This document shows positions 1 through 8,765 of a stretch of 35,848 nt of DNA, piece after piece. How positions within the stretch are numbered: the stretch's first letter is position 1; the number at the start of each line of letters is the position of its first letter. The translations under genes and the position numbers were made by a program. Origin of the DNA: Planctomicrobium sp. (lineage in GTDB: Bacteria; Planctomycetota; Planctomycetia; Planctomycetales; Planctomycetaceae); the NCBI GenBank assembly GCA_030626405.1, contig DAOUPA010000008.1, positions 1-35,848 of the forward strand. Direction: 5' to 3'. A model generated the notes under the pieces. The model searched no databases, had not been told where the DNA came from, and saw only the letters and a program-made list of their open reading frames with translations.

Positions 1-344
1 TAGATAAACAAAACTTGATCTCGTCACTCAATTGGACAGGTCAGGGGCTGTACGATATTGCAAATGATCGCTTAAAAGCGTGTGCCGAACTCAGCGAAGA
101 GAAGCCCGGCATCCGCGACCTCTTCGCTGAGTCAGTGACCGAGCAAGAACTCATTTCCGTCTTCGATCGGCTTCGCGCACCGCGACATTTGTTCAAGTTT
201 CTCTACCGGTTACTCGTCGACCATTGCTCAAAATATACAGAAGATTCTCCAGAATGGAAAATCCAGCGTGAGACAATGCAGTCCACTCTCGCCCTGTTCA
301 TGAAAGACCTGGAAGTCTACGACCAAAAACTCGGAACCGGGTGA
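1..344 (+). CDS. 3' end of an unidentified gene (partial, cut by the window edge)
   Basis: The reading frame is open from the first complete codon at base 3 to the TGA at 342-344, so this is the C-terminal part of a longer protein whose start lies outside the window. A TTG at 15 could be read as a start, but nothing like a ribosome binding site precedes it and the frame stays open upstream. The visible ~114 residues are hydrophilic and probably helical, with basic/aromatic segments ([18 protein letters not shown]) and no membrane helix or catalytic motif. The general look resembles the helical C-terminal end of a P-loop ATPase-type protein, but that is only an impression and no function is assigned. 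Confidence 0.55.
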   Translation, partial: DKQNLISSLNWTGQGLYDIANDRLKACAELSEEKPGIRDLFAESVTEQELISVFDRLRAPRHLFKFLYRLLVDHCSKYTEDSPEWKIQRETMQSTLALFMKDLEVYDQKLGTG

Positions 345-493
345 GAAGTGAAGACGATTGATGGAAAATTTGGAATGGAGAGTGCTTCAACCCCAAGAGT
401 AGCTCAGCCTATTTTGACTAGCTCGCGTAGCTGCAAGAAGTCTTCCCATGTACGTCAAACTGAATCAGATGCTTGAAAACAAGTAGACTCGCC

Positions 494-913
494 ATGCCAT
501 GGATCCAGAAGCAGATTTCGTTGCCGAGTTATCCGCGCGGGTTTCATATTGTGACTCGGCATGTTGTGGAGGCTTTGCCAGAATTGGATGAGACCAGTGT
601 TGGGTTGCTGCATGTCTTCATCAAGCATACATCGGCGTCGTTAACGATCAATGAAAATGCCGATCCAGATGTGCTGGTTGATATGGAATCTTCGGTGAAC
701 GCCATCGTGCCGGAGAACTTCCCTTATGTGCATACCTGCGAGGGACCAGATGATATGCCGGCGCACGTGAAGGCATCGATGATGGGAAGTTCGGTGAGTA
801 TTCCGATCTCGAACGGGAGGCTCAACCTCGGCACCTGGCAAGGGGTCTACTTGTGCGAACACCGTAATCATGGCGGATCACGAAAACTGGTGCTGACGAT
901 TCAGGGGGAATGA
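494..913 (+). CDS. YjbQ/UPF0047 family protein (secondary thiamine-phosphate synthase-like)
   Basis: The 139-aa product matches the YjbQ family almost end to end. It has the RGFH segment near the N-terminus, the HTSASLTINENADPDV block, the EGPDDMPAHVKASMMG block and the GTWQGVYLCEHRNHGGSRK block near the C-terminus. The conserved His and Glu/Asp residues of these blocks form the putative active site of the trimeric family. E. coli YjbQ has weak thiamine-phosphate synthase activity, but the physiological role of the family is unsettled. The ATG at 494 (MPWIQKQISL) matches the usual family start. A TTG at 473 in the same frame would add seven residues and is less likely. The gene seems to stand alone, with ~150 bp of non-coding sequence before it. 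Confidence 0.9.
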   Translation: MPWIQKQISLPSYPRGFHIVTRHVVEALPELDETSVGLLHVFIKHTSASLTINENADPDVLVDMESSVNAIVPENFPYVHTCEGPDDMPAHVKASMMGSSVSIPISNGRLNLGTWQGVYLCEHRNHGGSRKLVLTIQGE

Positions 914-1048
914 TGCGCGGCCTCATAGTCGAAACAAAAAGCACTAGTGGACCGTCAGCACGAAATTTCAGGGATGAGATAGTTGAAACGAGCGACAACG
1001 GAGCGGATTACGAAGAATCCACCTCTCAATTTGAGGCCTGACAAGGCA

Positions 1049-2821
1049 CTAGGTGGAATCCTTTGTCGGGGGTATTGAGGGTTCAGGCCACTGAAACCAC
1101 CTCTTAAAGACTCCCCCCTTCCAAGCACTCGTAATGACTCCGATATGGAGCAAAACGAGGCCAATCAGGAATTGTCGCAGGCCGTGCCAGCGGACTTGCT
1201 GATTGAGATAACGCCCTCCTTCAGTAAAGGCACTCCCATAGGCACACGCAGAGAGAAACGCCACCACCGCCAAGAATCCCTGTTTGGGATGAACGTAATT
1301 CAGCAGGACTGCAATGACAGTCATCACTAGAAGGTAGCTCGTCGAAAACAATGGTGGCCGAATTCCCAAGTATGAGTGCAGCGTCATTCGAGCACCTGCA
1401 ATGATGAAAAATAAAACCAGCAGAACTTTGAATTCCTGCATTGTCTCATCTTGAAACCAGATGCTCAGCACAACGACTGCCAGAACAAACAAGTGAATCT
1501 GTATTTCGAGGACGGAGAATTCCCAACCGGCGAGTACGTTCGTCGTCCCAAATCCCAACGACAACCATGCTGCTGCCTCGATCAGAAACCGTGAGTTTTT
1601 GCGTTGAACTCCAACGAAACTGAGAAAAACTGCCGCCGCAGTGATCCATATCAAATTGACGTCCCCGGCCGTCTGCCAATCAACAGTCGCTGGAGTAATG
1701 CGGCTCAGCAGGAGCAGTGTGGTGACCAGACACCGCCGCGAAAATGGCAACCCGCGCCACCAGCTCATTGAATAAAACATCAGGCAAGCCAGCGTTGCCA
1801 ACCAGACAGGTGAGCCGAAGAGTTGGGTATATTCAAGATAGAACCCTGCGAATGCCAGATTCGCCTGCCAGGGATGAACACTGAGTCCAACGCAAAGCAT
1901 CGGTAAAGAGAGAGCTGCGGTTTGAATGAACCAGTGACGATGGACCAGGGCTCCTTCGACCAGCAACCACGCCAGTCCCAGAAGCATCGGAGCGAGAAGG
2001 TATCCTCCGAAAATACTCCCCATCCGCTCGTAGGCATCGATTCCGGAAAGCTCCAGAGCAGGATCGAAAGAGATTGTCAGCAGGTAAAGCCGAAATCCGA
2101 GGCAAGCCCAGACGATCACGAACAGCGACCACGGATGATATGGCCAAATCCACGGGCAGCCTTTGAATTCCACACGCTCTCGCGATGTTCGAATCGCAGG
2201 GATCAGAGTCAACATAGACAGGCCTGCGAACATGCTCACTCCGTAGATCGCCCAGCGCGTGAGCGATCCATTCTCCGAATCTCCGACGCTCATCGGAATG
2301 AAGGCGGCGAGCATGGCGAGACTGAGCTGCAAGAAAAACGGAATGCGATAAATGAGCGGCAGGCGGATTCGCAGAAAGCGAATAATAAACTCGGCGATCA
2401 GAAGAGCACCAGCAGTGATCCCCAGCAGACCCAGGATCGCGCCAGTCTGCTTCATCGAAAGAGCTTGATCGAAGCTGAGCGAGAGTTCCAGCATTAATAG
2501 GACAAGCGTGAGGAAAATTGACCGCGCGTCGTCCCAGACTTTCCAGAAGTGAACAATCCCCATCCCTATGATCGCGAGAAGAAGGAGGTACCCACCAATC
2601 AGTGAAAGTAAAATCGGCAGCGGCAGTCCATCGTTGATGGAAAGACCAGTGCTATGAATCACAAAGGCGGCACTCAAAAGGTAAAACGGATTCGCCGTCG
2701 AAAGCCGCTTGAGGATCGGATTCCGTTTCGGCTCACTGACTTGCGTTGAGTCTGGTGCTGCCGAGATCACTTCAACATCGTCGACATACGGATCTTCATC
2801 GCTGGAATGAGATTGATTCAT
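1049..2821 (-). CDS. Large multi-pass inner-membrane protein of unknown function
   Basis: The 590-aa product has an acidic, Ser-rich cytosolic-type N-terminus (residues 1-40, NQSHSSDEDPYVDDVEVIS) followed by about fourteen hydrophobic segments that run almost to the C-terminus. Helices are joined by short Arg/Trp-rich loops. I recognise no catalytic motif, transporter signature or exosortase triad. The ATG at 2821 is preferred over an upstream in-frame start at 2878 because a purine-rich GGTGAGGG lies just upstream and the longer form adds a low-complexity stretch. It is convergent with yjbQ. Long membrane proteins of this kind with no named family are common in planctomycetes. Being a gene is well supported by length and consistent hydrophobic periodicity; its function is open. 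Confidence 0.8.
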   Translation of the reverse strand: MNQSHSSDEDPYVDDVEVISAAPDSTQVSEPKRNPILKRLSTANPFYLLSAAFVIHSTGLSINDGLPLPILLSLIGGYLLLLAIIGMGIVHFWKVWDDARSIFLTLVLLMLELSLSFDQALSMKQTGAILGLLGITAGALLIAEFIIRFLRIRLPLIYRIPFFLQLSLAMLAAFIPMSVGDSENGSLTRWAIYGVSMFAGLSMLTLIPAIRTSRERVEFKGCPWIWPYHPWSLFVIVWACLGFRLYLLTISFDPALELSGIDAYERMGSIFGGYLLAPMLLGLAWLLVEGALVHRHWFIQTAALSLPMLCVGLSVHPWQANLAFAGFYLEYTQLFGSPVWLATLACLMFYSMSWWRGLPFSRRCLVTTLLLLSRITPATVDWQTAGDVNLIWITAAAVFLSFVGVQRKNSRFLIEAAAWLSLGFGTTNVLAGWEFSVLEIQIHLFVLAVVVLSIWFQDETMQEFKVLLVLFFIIAGARMTLHSYLGIRPPLFSTSYLLVMTVIAVLLNYVHPKQGFLAVVAFLSACAYGSAFTEGGRYLNQQVRWHGLRQFLIGLVLLHIGVITSAWKGGVFKRWFQWPEPSIPPTKDST

Positions 2822-3128
2822 CGCAACCCTCACCAATTCAATTGTCCAACAAGTCTGTTTCGTCCACGAACGGAACAACAGGATGTGTGCTCTTTGTTAC
2901 GTTGAGTTGCCTCCGCTCGTTGGTTCTAATTCACAGGACAGAAAAAATCGTGAGACTCGTATTTTCTGCCATGAAAATTTGAACCTTGATGTGTCACCGT
3001 CCGTTCGCTTGAATGTTCTTGCGACGACCCTACTGAAATTTTCTCCGTGCCTCTGTGTCTCCGTGGTGAGTCACAGATTTCAGTTCACAGTCAACAATTC
3101 AGAACCAAGCAACTAAAAAGGAAACGTT
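2822..3128. other. Intergenic region between two divergent membrane-protein genes
   Basis: About 300 bp with no convincing gene. It must hold the promoters for the minus-strand 590-aa membrane protein and the plus-strand 163-aa membrane protein. Its right part carries one copy of the CTCTGTGTCTCCGTGG-type repeat (about 3040-3068) that recurs near 32780 and 32954. Confidence 0.6.
3040..3068 (+). repeat. Interspersed repeat, CTCCGTGCCTCTGTGTCTCCGTGG type, copy 1
   Basis: The stretch reads TTTTCTCCGTGCCTC followed by TGTGTCTCCGTGGTGA. The same string recurs at 32954-32985 in the same orientation, and a diverged inverted copy lies at 32778-32810. All three are intergenic. The element is short and codes for nothing. 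Confidence 0.7.
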
Positions 3129-3620
3129 TTGGCCGGTCAAAATCTTTCACCAGTTCCGAACCGCAACAAGCGTTTCATTCTGCTGGCAGTCCTTTCGATC
3201 CTGGCATTGATCGTCGGTCGGCACTGGGGCGAGAGGATCGGACTGGTGCTTGCGCTGCCTGTCATCATCGGCACGTACCGGCGATTCCGCGTCAGTCCAG
3301 GCTTGCTCAAACAGCGTTGGACGATTGCGTTTATTGATCGAGAACCAATCACCTTTAAACTCAAGCGTTACTCACGCATTGAAGTCAAATATGCGACACA
3401 AACCAACGTTGGAGAGATGATGATGTTCGGATTCATCGCCATCATTTTCGGCTGGGTACTCGATACGTTCTTTCCATGGATCGGTGGCACGTACCAGATT
3501 TGGCTCACGCGCGGGATCGACGAACAGGTTCTCGCCTGGCAGGGTAATTCTCAATTACACTACGAAAAAAACCTCGCGACGCTGGTTTCCTCCACCGGCC
3601 TGGAAGTCATGGTTCGATAA
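3129..3620 (+). CDS. Small membrane protein, unknown function
   Basis: The 163-aa product starts at a TTG with a good AAAAAGGAAA purine tract just upstream. Residues ~15-50 hold two closely spaced hydrophobic segments around GRHWGERIG. A soluble stretch with basic and aromatic residues follows (TFKLKRYSRIEVKYAT), then a hydrophobic segment at ~97-120 (MMMFGFIAIIFGWVLDTFFPWIGG) and a soluble tail. The arrangement recalls membrane-anchored PH-like/YdbT-type small proteins, but no motif proves it. The gene is followed by the exported TPR-thioredoxin gene 126 bp downstream in the same orientation, so co-transcription is possible. Confidence 0.7.
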   Translation: MAGQNLSPVPNRNKRFILLAVLSILALIVGRHWGERIGLVLALPVIIGTYRRFRVSPGLLKQRWTIAFIDREPITFKLKRYSRIEVKYATQTNVGEMMMFGFIAIIFGWVLDTFFPWIGGTYQIWLTRGIDEQVLAWQGNSQLHYEKNLATLVSSTGLEVMVR

Positions 3621-3746
3621 TTGCACTTTTTTCTTAGTACAATATGCACCTAAGCCGCAGAATCGCACCCTGATCCTTGACATGCCCGTCGCGCCAGTGC
3701 AAGCTGTTTGTCTCTGAATTCTCTCTTCCCGCCTAAGGTACCTGCG

Positions 3747-6104
3747 ATGCGAAGTCTGCAAGCTCTCCTCTTACTTCTTTTCTCACTCGCACTCATTTCA
3801 CCAGCAATGGCTGAAGACGAGCCTGTCTCTGCTGCTGATGCCGAAGTCCTCGCCGGGCATTCCTATCATGGTGACAGCTTCAACGAGGGGCCGCGTCAGG
3901 CGGCGTACTTAATGAAGGGTATGGGGAACGTTCATTTTTCGGCGACTTGTAAGACGGAAGAAGTTCAGAAATTCGTCGATCAGGGAATCGGTCAGTTGTA
4001 CGGGTTCTGGTACTTCGAGTCCGAGCGATCTTTTCGTCAGGCAGCCGCACTCGATCCTGAATGTGCCATCGCGTATTGGGGCATGGCGATGTCGACTCGA
4101 AATAATTCCAAGCGGGCACAAGGTTTCATTGAAGAAGCCGTCAAGCGGAAAGAGAAAGTGACCGAGCGGGAGCGAATGTATATTGACTCACTCGCGAAAT
4201 ACCTCAAAAAGAAAGAGACGAAGAAGGGAGAAAAAGTCGACCGTACGAAACAGAAGGAAGCAGAGAAGAAACGCCGCCAGGCTCTCGTGAAGGCCTATGA
4301 AGAAATTCTCCACAAGTATCCAGAGGACATCGAAGCGAAAGCGTTCCTCGGACTCGCTCTGTATGAGAACAAGTCCAAGGGAATTCCGATCAGTAGTTAT
4401 TATGCCGTCGACGCGCTCTTCAAATCGATCTTGGCAGAGAACCCACTGCACCCGTGCCATCACTTCATCATCCATCTCTGGGACTACGAAGAACCAGAAA
4501 ATGCCGTCGCATCGGCAGCGCTATGCGGAACGAGTGAACCTGCGATTGCACATATGTGGCACATGCCAGGGCATACCTATTCACGTTTGAAGAGATACCA
4601 AGACGCCGTCTGGCAACAGGAAGCATCTGCGCGAACCGATCATGCCTACATGATGCGAGATCGCGTGCTGCCGGATCAGATTCACAATTTCGCACATAAC
4701 AACGAATGGCTGATTCGTAATCTCATTTTCATCGGTCGCGCGCACGATGCTCTCGATCTTGCAAAGAATATGATCGATCTACCGCGTCATCCGAAATACA
4801 ACACGTTGAAGAAAAGAGGCAGCACGAATTACGGTCGTATGCGGTGTATGCAAACCTTGTCGACATTCCAGATGTGGGACGAAGTCCTGAATCTCTCGGA
4901 GACGATCTATCTCGAACCGACAGATTCGAAACCAGAGCAACTCAAACGCAAGGTCCTTGTTGCAAAAGCTTCTTTCCATTCTGGGAACGTCCTTCATGGC
5001 TGTGAGTTACTGACACAAATTAAAAATGATCTCACAAAATTAGAAACAGAACGAGACGAAGCGACTCAAAAAGCGATTGCAAAAGCCAAAGAGGAAAAGA
5101 AAAACGAGAAAGATCGGAAATCCGCTGGCGAGCGTGCGAAACGAGACTTCAGCACGAAGATAAGAGCTTTAGAAACCGCTGTGAATGAACTGGAAGGACA
5201 TCTTCATTACGCACACAAAGCGTACGCAGACGCTGCCGCTTCGTTCGCGAAAGTTTCTTCTTTCGACAAAGGCTGGCTGGCGATGGTTCAGCAACTTGCT
5301 GGCGATAATAAAAAAGCGATTGAGACAGTCAACAAGCATGTATCAAGCCACAAAAGTGAAACGGTTCCGTTGGCCTGGAAAGTCTCCGTTCTCTGGAATG
5401 CCGACAAGAAAGACGATGCAAAGGAAGCCTTCACTGAGTTGCGAAAGATTTCCGAAACAGTCGATCTCGATGTGCCAGTCTTCCAAATGCTCAAGCCGAT
5501 TGTTCTGGAACTAGGATTCACAGCCGACTGGCGGCAACCGAGAGAGGAATCGAAAGACTTCGGAGAACGTCCGAATTTGCACGAACTTGGCCCGTTCCGT
5601 TGGTCTCCCAGCGCGGCTCCTTCATTCGCATTACAAGACCACAAAGAAGAAATCCGCACACTCTCCGAGTATGCTGGGAAAAACGTCGTCGTCATCTTCT
5701 ATCTCGGACATGGCTGTTTGCACTGCGCCGAACAACTCAAAGCGTTTGCACCGATGACCAAAAAGTTTGAGGAAGCTGGCCTCTCCTTAATCGCCATCAG
5801 CACCGACGGACAAGAGGACCTCAAGATTTCTCACGAGAACTACGGCGACGAAGAATTCCCGTTCCCACTGGTTGCAAACTCTGATCTCAACGTCTTCAAA
5901 GACTACCGTTGCTACGACGACTTCGAAAAACAGCCGCTGCACGGAACGTTTCTCATCGACGCAACCGGTCAAATTCGCTGGCAAGACATCAGCTACGAAC
6001 CCTTTATGGAACCAGAGTTCGTCTTGAAAGAGTCAAAGCGACTTCTGGCACAACCCGGGAAAGCCTCCAACACCGGTCAGCAAAATGTAACAACATCACC
6101 ATAG
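3747..6104 (+). CDS. Exported TPR protein with C-terminal thioredoxin/AhpC-TSA domain
   Basis: The 785-aa product starts at ATG 3747 behind TAAGGTA and opens with a clear Sec signal peptide (MRSLQALLLLLFSLALISPAMA, cleavage after AMA). Residues ~30-580 look like helical TPR-type repeats, including FESERSFRQAAALDPECAIAYWG and a His-rich block (HPCHHFIIHLWDYEE, HMWHMPGHTY). Very basic coiled-coil inserts sit near residues 140-180 and 430-475. From about residue 622 the protein becomes a peroxiredoxin/TlpA-like domain (SFALQDHKEEIRTLSEYAGK) with a CLHC motif at Cys657 and Cys660 and a FPLVANSDLNVFKDY segment. This suggests a periplasmic thiol-disulfide or peroxide-related role, with the TPR part binding a partner. 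The substrate is unknown. An upstream in-frame TTG at 3708 would precede the signal peptide and is rejected. Confidence 0.88.
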   Translation: MRSLQALLLLLFSLALISPAMAEDEPVSAADAEVLAGHSYHGDSFNEGPRQAAYLMKGMGNVHFSATCKTEEVQKFVDQGIGQLYGFWYFESERSFRQAAALDPECAIAYWGMAMSTRNNSKRAQGFIEEAVKRKEKVTERERMYIDSLAKYLKKKETKKGEKVDRTKQKEAEKKRRQALVKAYEEILHKYPEDIEAKAFLGLALYENKSKGIPISSYYAVDALFKSILAENPLHPCHHFIIHLWDYEEPENAVASAALCGTSEPAIAHMWHMPGHTYSRLKRYQDAVWQQEASARTDHAYMMRDRVLPDQIHNFAHNNEWLIRNLIFIGRAHDALDLAKNMIDLPRHPKYNTLKKRGSTNYGRMRCMQTLSTFQMWDEVLNLSETIYLEPTDSKPEQLKRKVLVAKASFHSGNVLHGCELLTQIKNDLTKLETERDEATQKAIAKAKEEKKNEKDRKSAGERAKRDFSTKIRALETAVNELEGHLHYAHKAYADAAASFAKVSSFDKGWLAMVQQLAGDNKKAIETVNKHVSSHKSETVPLAWKVSVLWNADKKDDAKEAFTELRKISETVDLDVPVFQMLKPIVLELGFTADWRQPREESKDFGERPNLHELGPFRWSPSAAPSFALQDHKEEIRTLSEYAGKNVVVIFYLGHGCLHCAEQLKAFAPMTKKFEEAGLSLIAISTDGQEDLKISHENYGDEEFPFPLVANSDLNVFKDYRCYDDFEKQPLHGTFLIDATGQIRWQDISYEPFMEPEFVLKESKRLLAQPGKASNTGQQNVTTSP

Positions 6105-6235
6105 ACGAAATCAGCAGACTCCAACCGGTAAACGCGCGGGTGGCCCCGAAAGATTTTTCTTTCGGGGCGGCGCAGCTGTAGGAGGGGAGGGTGGCATGTT
6201 CGAGATTTCGCTGGAATCATTCTACAGTGCAATGT

Positions 6236-6275
6236 GTGCCATGCCCATGTCGCGTCAGCAGCATGGGCATGGCAC
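6236..6275. repeat. Palindromic repeat, GTGCCATGCCCATG type (hairpin, copy 1)
   Basis: GTGCCATGCCCATG at 6236-6249 pairs perfectly with CATGGGCATGGCAC at 6262-6275 across a 12-nt loop. A diverged relative lies at 26584-26618. It has no T-run on either side, so a simple Rho-independent terminator is less likely than an interspersed REP-like element. Confidence 0.7.
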
Positions 6276-6322
6276 CGACTGTTGTCTTTTGCACCTCCCA
6301 CCTCAGTCAAACTTATCAGTGA

Positions 6323-6389
6323 AGTAGGGCCGGTTCCACCGGCCGATGGCAAGTTCAGCGCTTAATGGCTGGTAGAACCGGCCCTACTT
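6323..6389. repeat. REP-like palindromic element, copy 1 (AGTAGGGCCGGTTC family)
   Basis: The left arm AGTAGGGCCGGTTCCACC (from 6323) pairs with the right arm GGTAGAACCGGCCCTACT (ending 6388) with one mismatch in 18. A ~30-nt centre (GGCCGATGGCAAGTTCAGCG and following) separates them. A near-identical copy lies at 16523-16588. The element ends two bases outside the TAG stop of ftsH and would form a long hairpin in its 3' untranslated region. Confidence 0.85.
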
Positions 6390-6390
6390 T

Positions 6391-8406
6391 CTACTCCGAC
6401 TCGTTTTCGCTCTGCTCAGTATCAGTCGAACCGTCCTCATCAAGACTCTTCCTTGGTCCCATGATTTCTTCGAGCTGCTCTTTATCAACAACCTCGTTCT
6501 CCATGAGTGCGGTAACAAGTTCCTCAAGGATTTCTCGATTTTCTTCAAGTGTCCTGATTGCCAGATCCTGGGCTTCAAGCAGCACGACTCGCATTTCCTC
6601 ATCGATCAGGAATGCGGTTTGTTCGCTGTATTTACGAGCTTCATGTATTTCCTTGCCCAGGAACGGTTGCTCTTCGTTATCGCGGTAGGCAACGGGGCCG
6701 ATTTTTTCGCTCATTCCCCAGGTACTCACCATGCGACGGGCAATTTGTGACGAGCGTTTTAAGTCGCTTTCTGCACCAGCGGAATACTCATCAAAGATGA
6801 GCTTCTCTGCGGTGCGACCACCGAGCATCATCGCCAATTGTTGTCGGAGCCGAGTTTCGCCCATGTGGAATCGTTCTTCTTCTGGAACGAATTGAGTCAC
6901 CCCTAAAGCGCGACCACGTGGAACGATGGTCACTTTATGCACAGGGTCCACTTCCGGAAGCATCCAACCGATGATCGCATGCCCTGCTTCGTGGTAAGCT
7001 GTCATTCGGCGCTCTTTTTTGTTCATGATATCTTCGCGTGGCACGCCCATCATGATTTTGTCGCGGGCGGAATCGAAATCATCCATTTCGACCGCATCTT
7101 TTCCTTCACGAACTGCGTGCAATGCTGCTTCGTTAATCAGGTTGCGAAGTTCAGCTCCAGAGAAACCAATCGTACCATTCGCGACTTCCTTAAGGGCGAC
7201 CCCTTCGGCAAGTTTCACCTTCCGGGCGTGAACTTTGAGAATTCCGAGTCGACCTTCGCGGCTCGGACGATCGATCGCGACGTGGCGGTCAAAGCGACCT
7301 GGTCGCAGAAGTGCCGGGTCGAGAACATCTGGTCGGTTCGTTGCGGCGATGACAATCACCGCAGCCGATGACTCGAAGCCGTCCATCTCACTGAGGATTT
7401 GATTGAGTGTTTGCTCACGCTCGTCGTGACCACCTCCGACTCCTGCTCCTCGAACGCGACCGACAGCATCAATTTCGTCGATGAACAAAATGCAGGGAGC
7501 ATTTTCTTTCGCAGTGCGGAACATATCGCGCACGCGACTGGCTCCGACGCCGACGAACATTTGAATGAACTCGGAACCATTGATACTGTAAAACGGAACG
7601 CCTGCTTCCCCAGCAACAGCACGCGCAACCAATGTTTTACCGGTTCCAGGAGGCCCCATCAGCAGAACCCCTTTCGGCATCTCCGCACCGAGGCGTTGGA
7701 ACTTCGCTGGTTCTTTGAGAAACTCAACGACTTCTTGAAGTTCCTTTTTGGCATGGTCCATGCCCGCGACGTCATCAAATGTTGTCTGAGCATCACTCGG
7801 TTGAAAACGTTTTGCCTGACTCTTTACAAAGTTGCCAAACATTCCACCGGAACCCATGGGGTCTGAGGAACGACGCATCGCGAAAAAGAGAAATCCGACG
7901 AGTAGAATCAGAGGCAACAGGTAGAGCATCGACTGCATCAGCAGAATCGACATGTCTTCGTTCGTCGATCCATACTCGACGACACCGTTTTCTTCGAGAC
8001 GACGTAACAGGGATTCGTTTTCCTGATGAGGAACATTCGTCACGAACAAGTCCGCAATTTTCGGAGCTTTCACCTCTTTCGATTTCTCTGTGACACCTGT
8101 GTTGAGCTCTTTAACCATCGCTTCCATTGCGGTTTTGGTTTTTTCAACATCCTTCCACTCTCCGAGCAGTTTCAGCCCTTTGAGAGACGCAATTTTTACG
8201 TTCCCATCTTCGAGCTGAGTCAGAAAGAAGGAATATCCGACTTCGGTGCGGTTCGCATTATTGATTGCCTGCCATCCCCACATAGCGAGTATGAGGAATA
8301 ACAGAATCAGCAAATAGTACGGCATGCTGCTACGTTTCTGCGTGGCAGTTTTGTCCTGATTCGCGGTTCCGTCAGTCGATTCGTTCCGTTCCGGAGAATC
8401 CGTCAT
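6391..8406 (-). CDS. ftsH: ATP-dependent zinc metalloprotease FtsH
   Basis: The 671-aa product is a complete FtsH, the membrane-anchored hexameric AAA+ protease that degrades misfolded membrane proteins and some regulators. A short hydrophilic N-terminus precedes the first membrane helix (residues ~29-48). An extracytoplasmic domain follows, and the second helix is at ~153-177. The AAA module has Walker A GPPGTGKT (251-258), Walker [10 protein letters not shown] (305-313), the [11 protein letters not shown] pore-side segment and the second region of homology ([20 protein letters not shown]). The peptidase domain has the zinc motif HEAGH (472-476) and a downstream Asp ligand in SAGAESDL. All key residues are present. 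The start is ATG 8406, and the C-terminal tail is acidic and Ser-rich. It is transcribed divergently from the capsid-like cluster. Confidence 0.97.
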   Translation of the reverse strand: MTDSPERNESTDGTANQDKTATQKRSSMPYYLLILLFLILAMWGWQAINNANRTEVGYSFFLTQLEDGNVKIASLKGLKLLGEWKDVEKTKTAMEAMVKELNTGVTEKSKEVKAPKIADLFVTNVPHQENESLLRRLEENGVVEYGSTNEDMSILLMQSMLYLLPLILLVGFLFFAMRRSSDPMGSGGMFGNFVKSQAKRFQPSDAQTTFDDVAGMDHAKKELQEVVEFLKEPAKFQRLGAEMPKGVLLMGPPGTGKTLVARAVAGEAGVPFYSINGSEFIQMFVGVGASRVRDMFRTAKENAPCILFIDEIDAVGRVRGAGVGGGHDEREQTLNQILSEMDGFESSAAVIVIAATNRPDVLDPALLRPGRFDRHVAIDRPSREGRLGILKVHARKVKLAEGVALKEVANGTIGFSGAELRNLINEAALHAVREGKDAVEMDDFDSARDKIMMGVPREDIMNKKERRMTAYHEAGHAIIGWMLPEVDPVHKVTIVPRGRALGVTQFVPEEERFHMGETRLRQQLAMMLGGRTAEKLIFDEYSAGAESDLKRSSQIARRMVSTWGMSEKIGPVAYRDNEEQPFLGKEIHEARKYSEQTAFLIDEEMRVVLLEAQDLAIRTLEENREILEELVTALMENEVVDKEQLEEIMGPRKSLDEDGSTDTEQSENESE

Positions 8407-8765
8407 AAGTTAACTCTGATCCGAGATGTCAAATGTGTCTGCCTGAGAGCGAGATGAGACGCCTCAGTGACGGGCAACCCTACACAACAAAGGCATTTCT
8501 GGCAATTGCGGCGAACTCTAGAGCCTTGTCAGACCTTAAAATGGGATTGTGAATCTGAAGAAACCGCTCCGTTGTCGCCCCTGTCGGGTTTCTCAACATT
8601 CAAAATCAGGTGTTGAGGTCACGCTAGATTTTAGCCCACGAAGCGTTTTGACCACCCCTCGCAAGAATTTCTTTTTGCAACATCGCCGCGAAATGTTTCT
8701 CGAACTGGCGCAACCATCCCGAATTGGTTTGAAACCCTTCAATTCTCACAATTTGGCAAGGCACG
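8407..8765. other. Divergent promoter region between ftsH and the capsid-like cluster
   Basis: The 359 bp should carry the promoters of both flanking transcription units. I see a TTGACC at 8648-8653 that could serve as a -35 element for the plus strand, but no convincing -10 at the right spacing, and no clear sigma-54 -24/-12 element. An in-frame reading at 8549-8827 overlaps the protease gene in another frame and looks spurious. There is no strong hairpin. Confidence 0.5.

Larger units (their letters stand above)
6105..6390. other. Convergent intergenic region rich in hairpins
   Basis: The 286 bp between the converging TPR-thioredoxin and ftsH genes hold no gene. They contain a perfect 14-bp-stem hairpin at 6236-6275 and a second palindromic repeat at 6323-6389 that ends just outside the ftsH stop. 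Both are described separately and may end transcription from each side. Confidence 0.65.

Noticed and set aside
1922-2497. 191-aa plus-strand reading frame inside the minus-strand membrane protein gene
   Set aside because: It is Gln/Arg/Ser-rich with no domain, and lies wholly opposite a gene with strong hydrophobic periodicity; a typical antisense shadow.
5288-5695. 135-aa minus-strand frame opposite the TPR-thioredoxin gene
   Set aside because: Ser-rich, no start signal, and fully antisense to a convincing gene.
7399-7866. 155-aa plus-strand frame opposite ftsH
   Set aside because: It overlaps the AAA domain of ftsH in antisense; the frame is open only because of codon bias there.
8460-8765. 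Possible sigma-54 (-24/-12) promoter for the capsid-like cluster, suggested by TGGCAATTGCGG near 8510
   Set aside because: The spacing between the GG and GC pairs and the TTGC element does not fit the consensus, so a link with the nearby NtrC-type regulator cannot be claimed.
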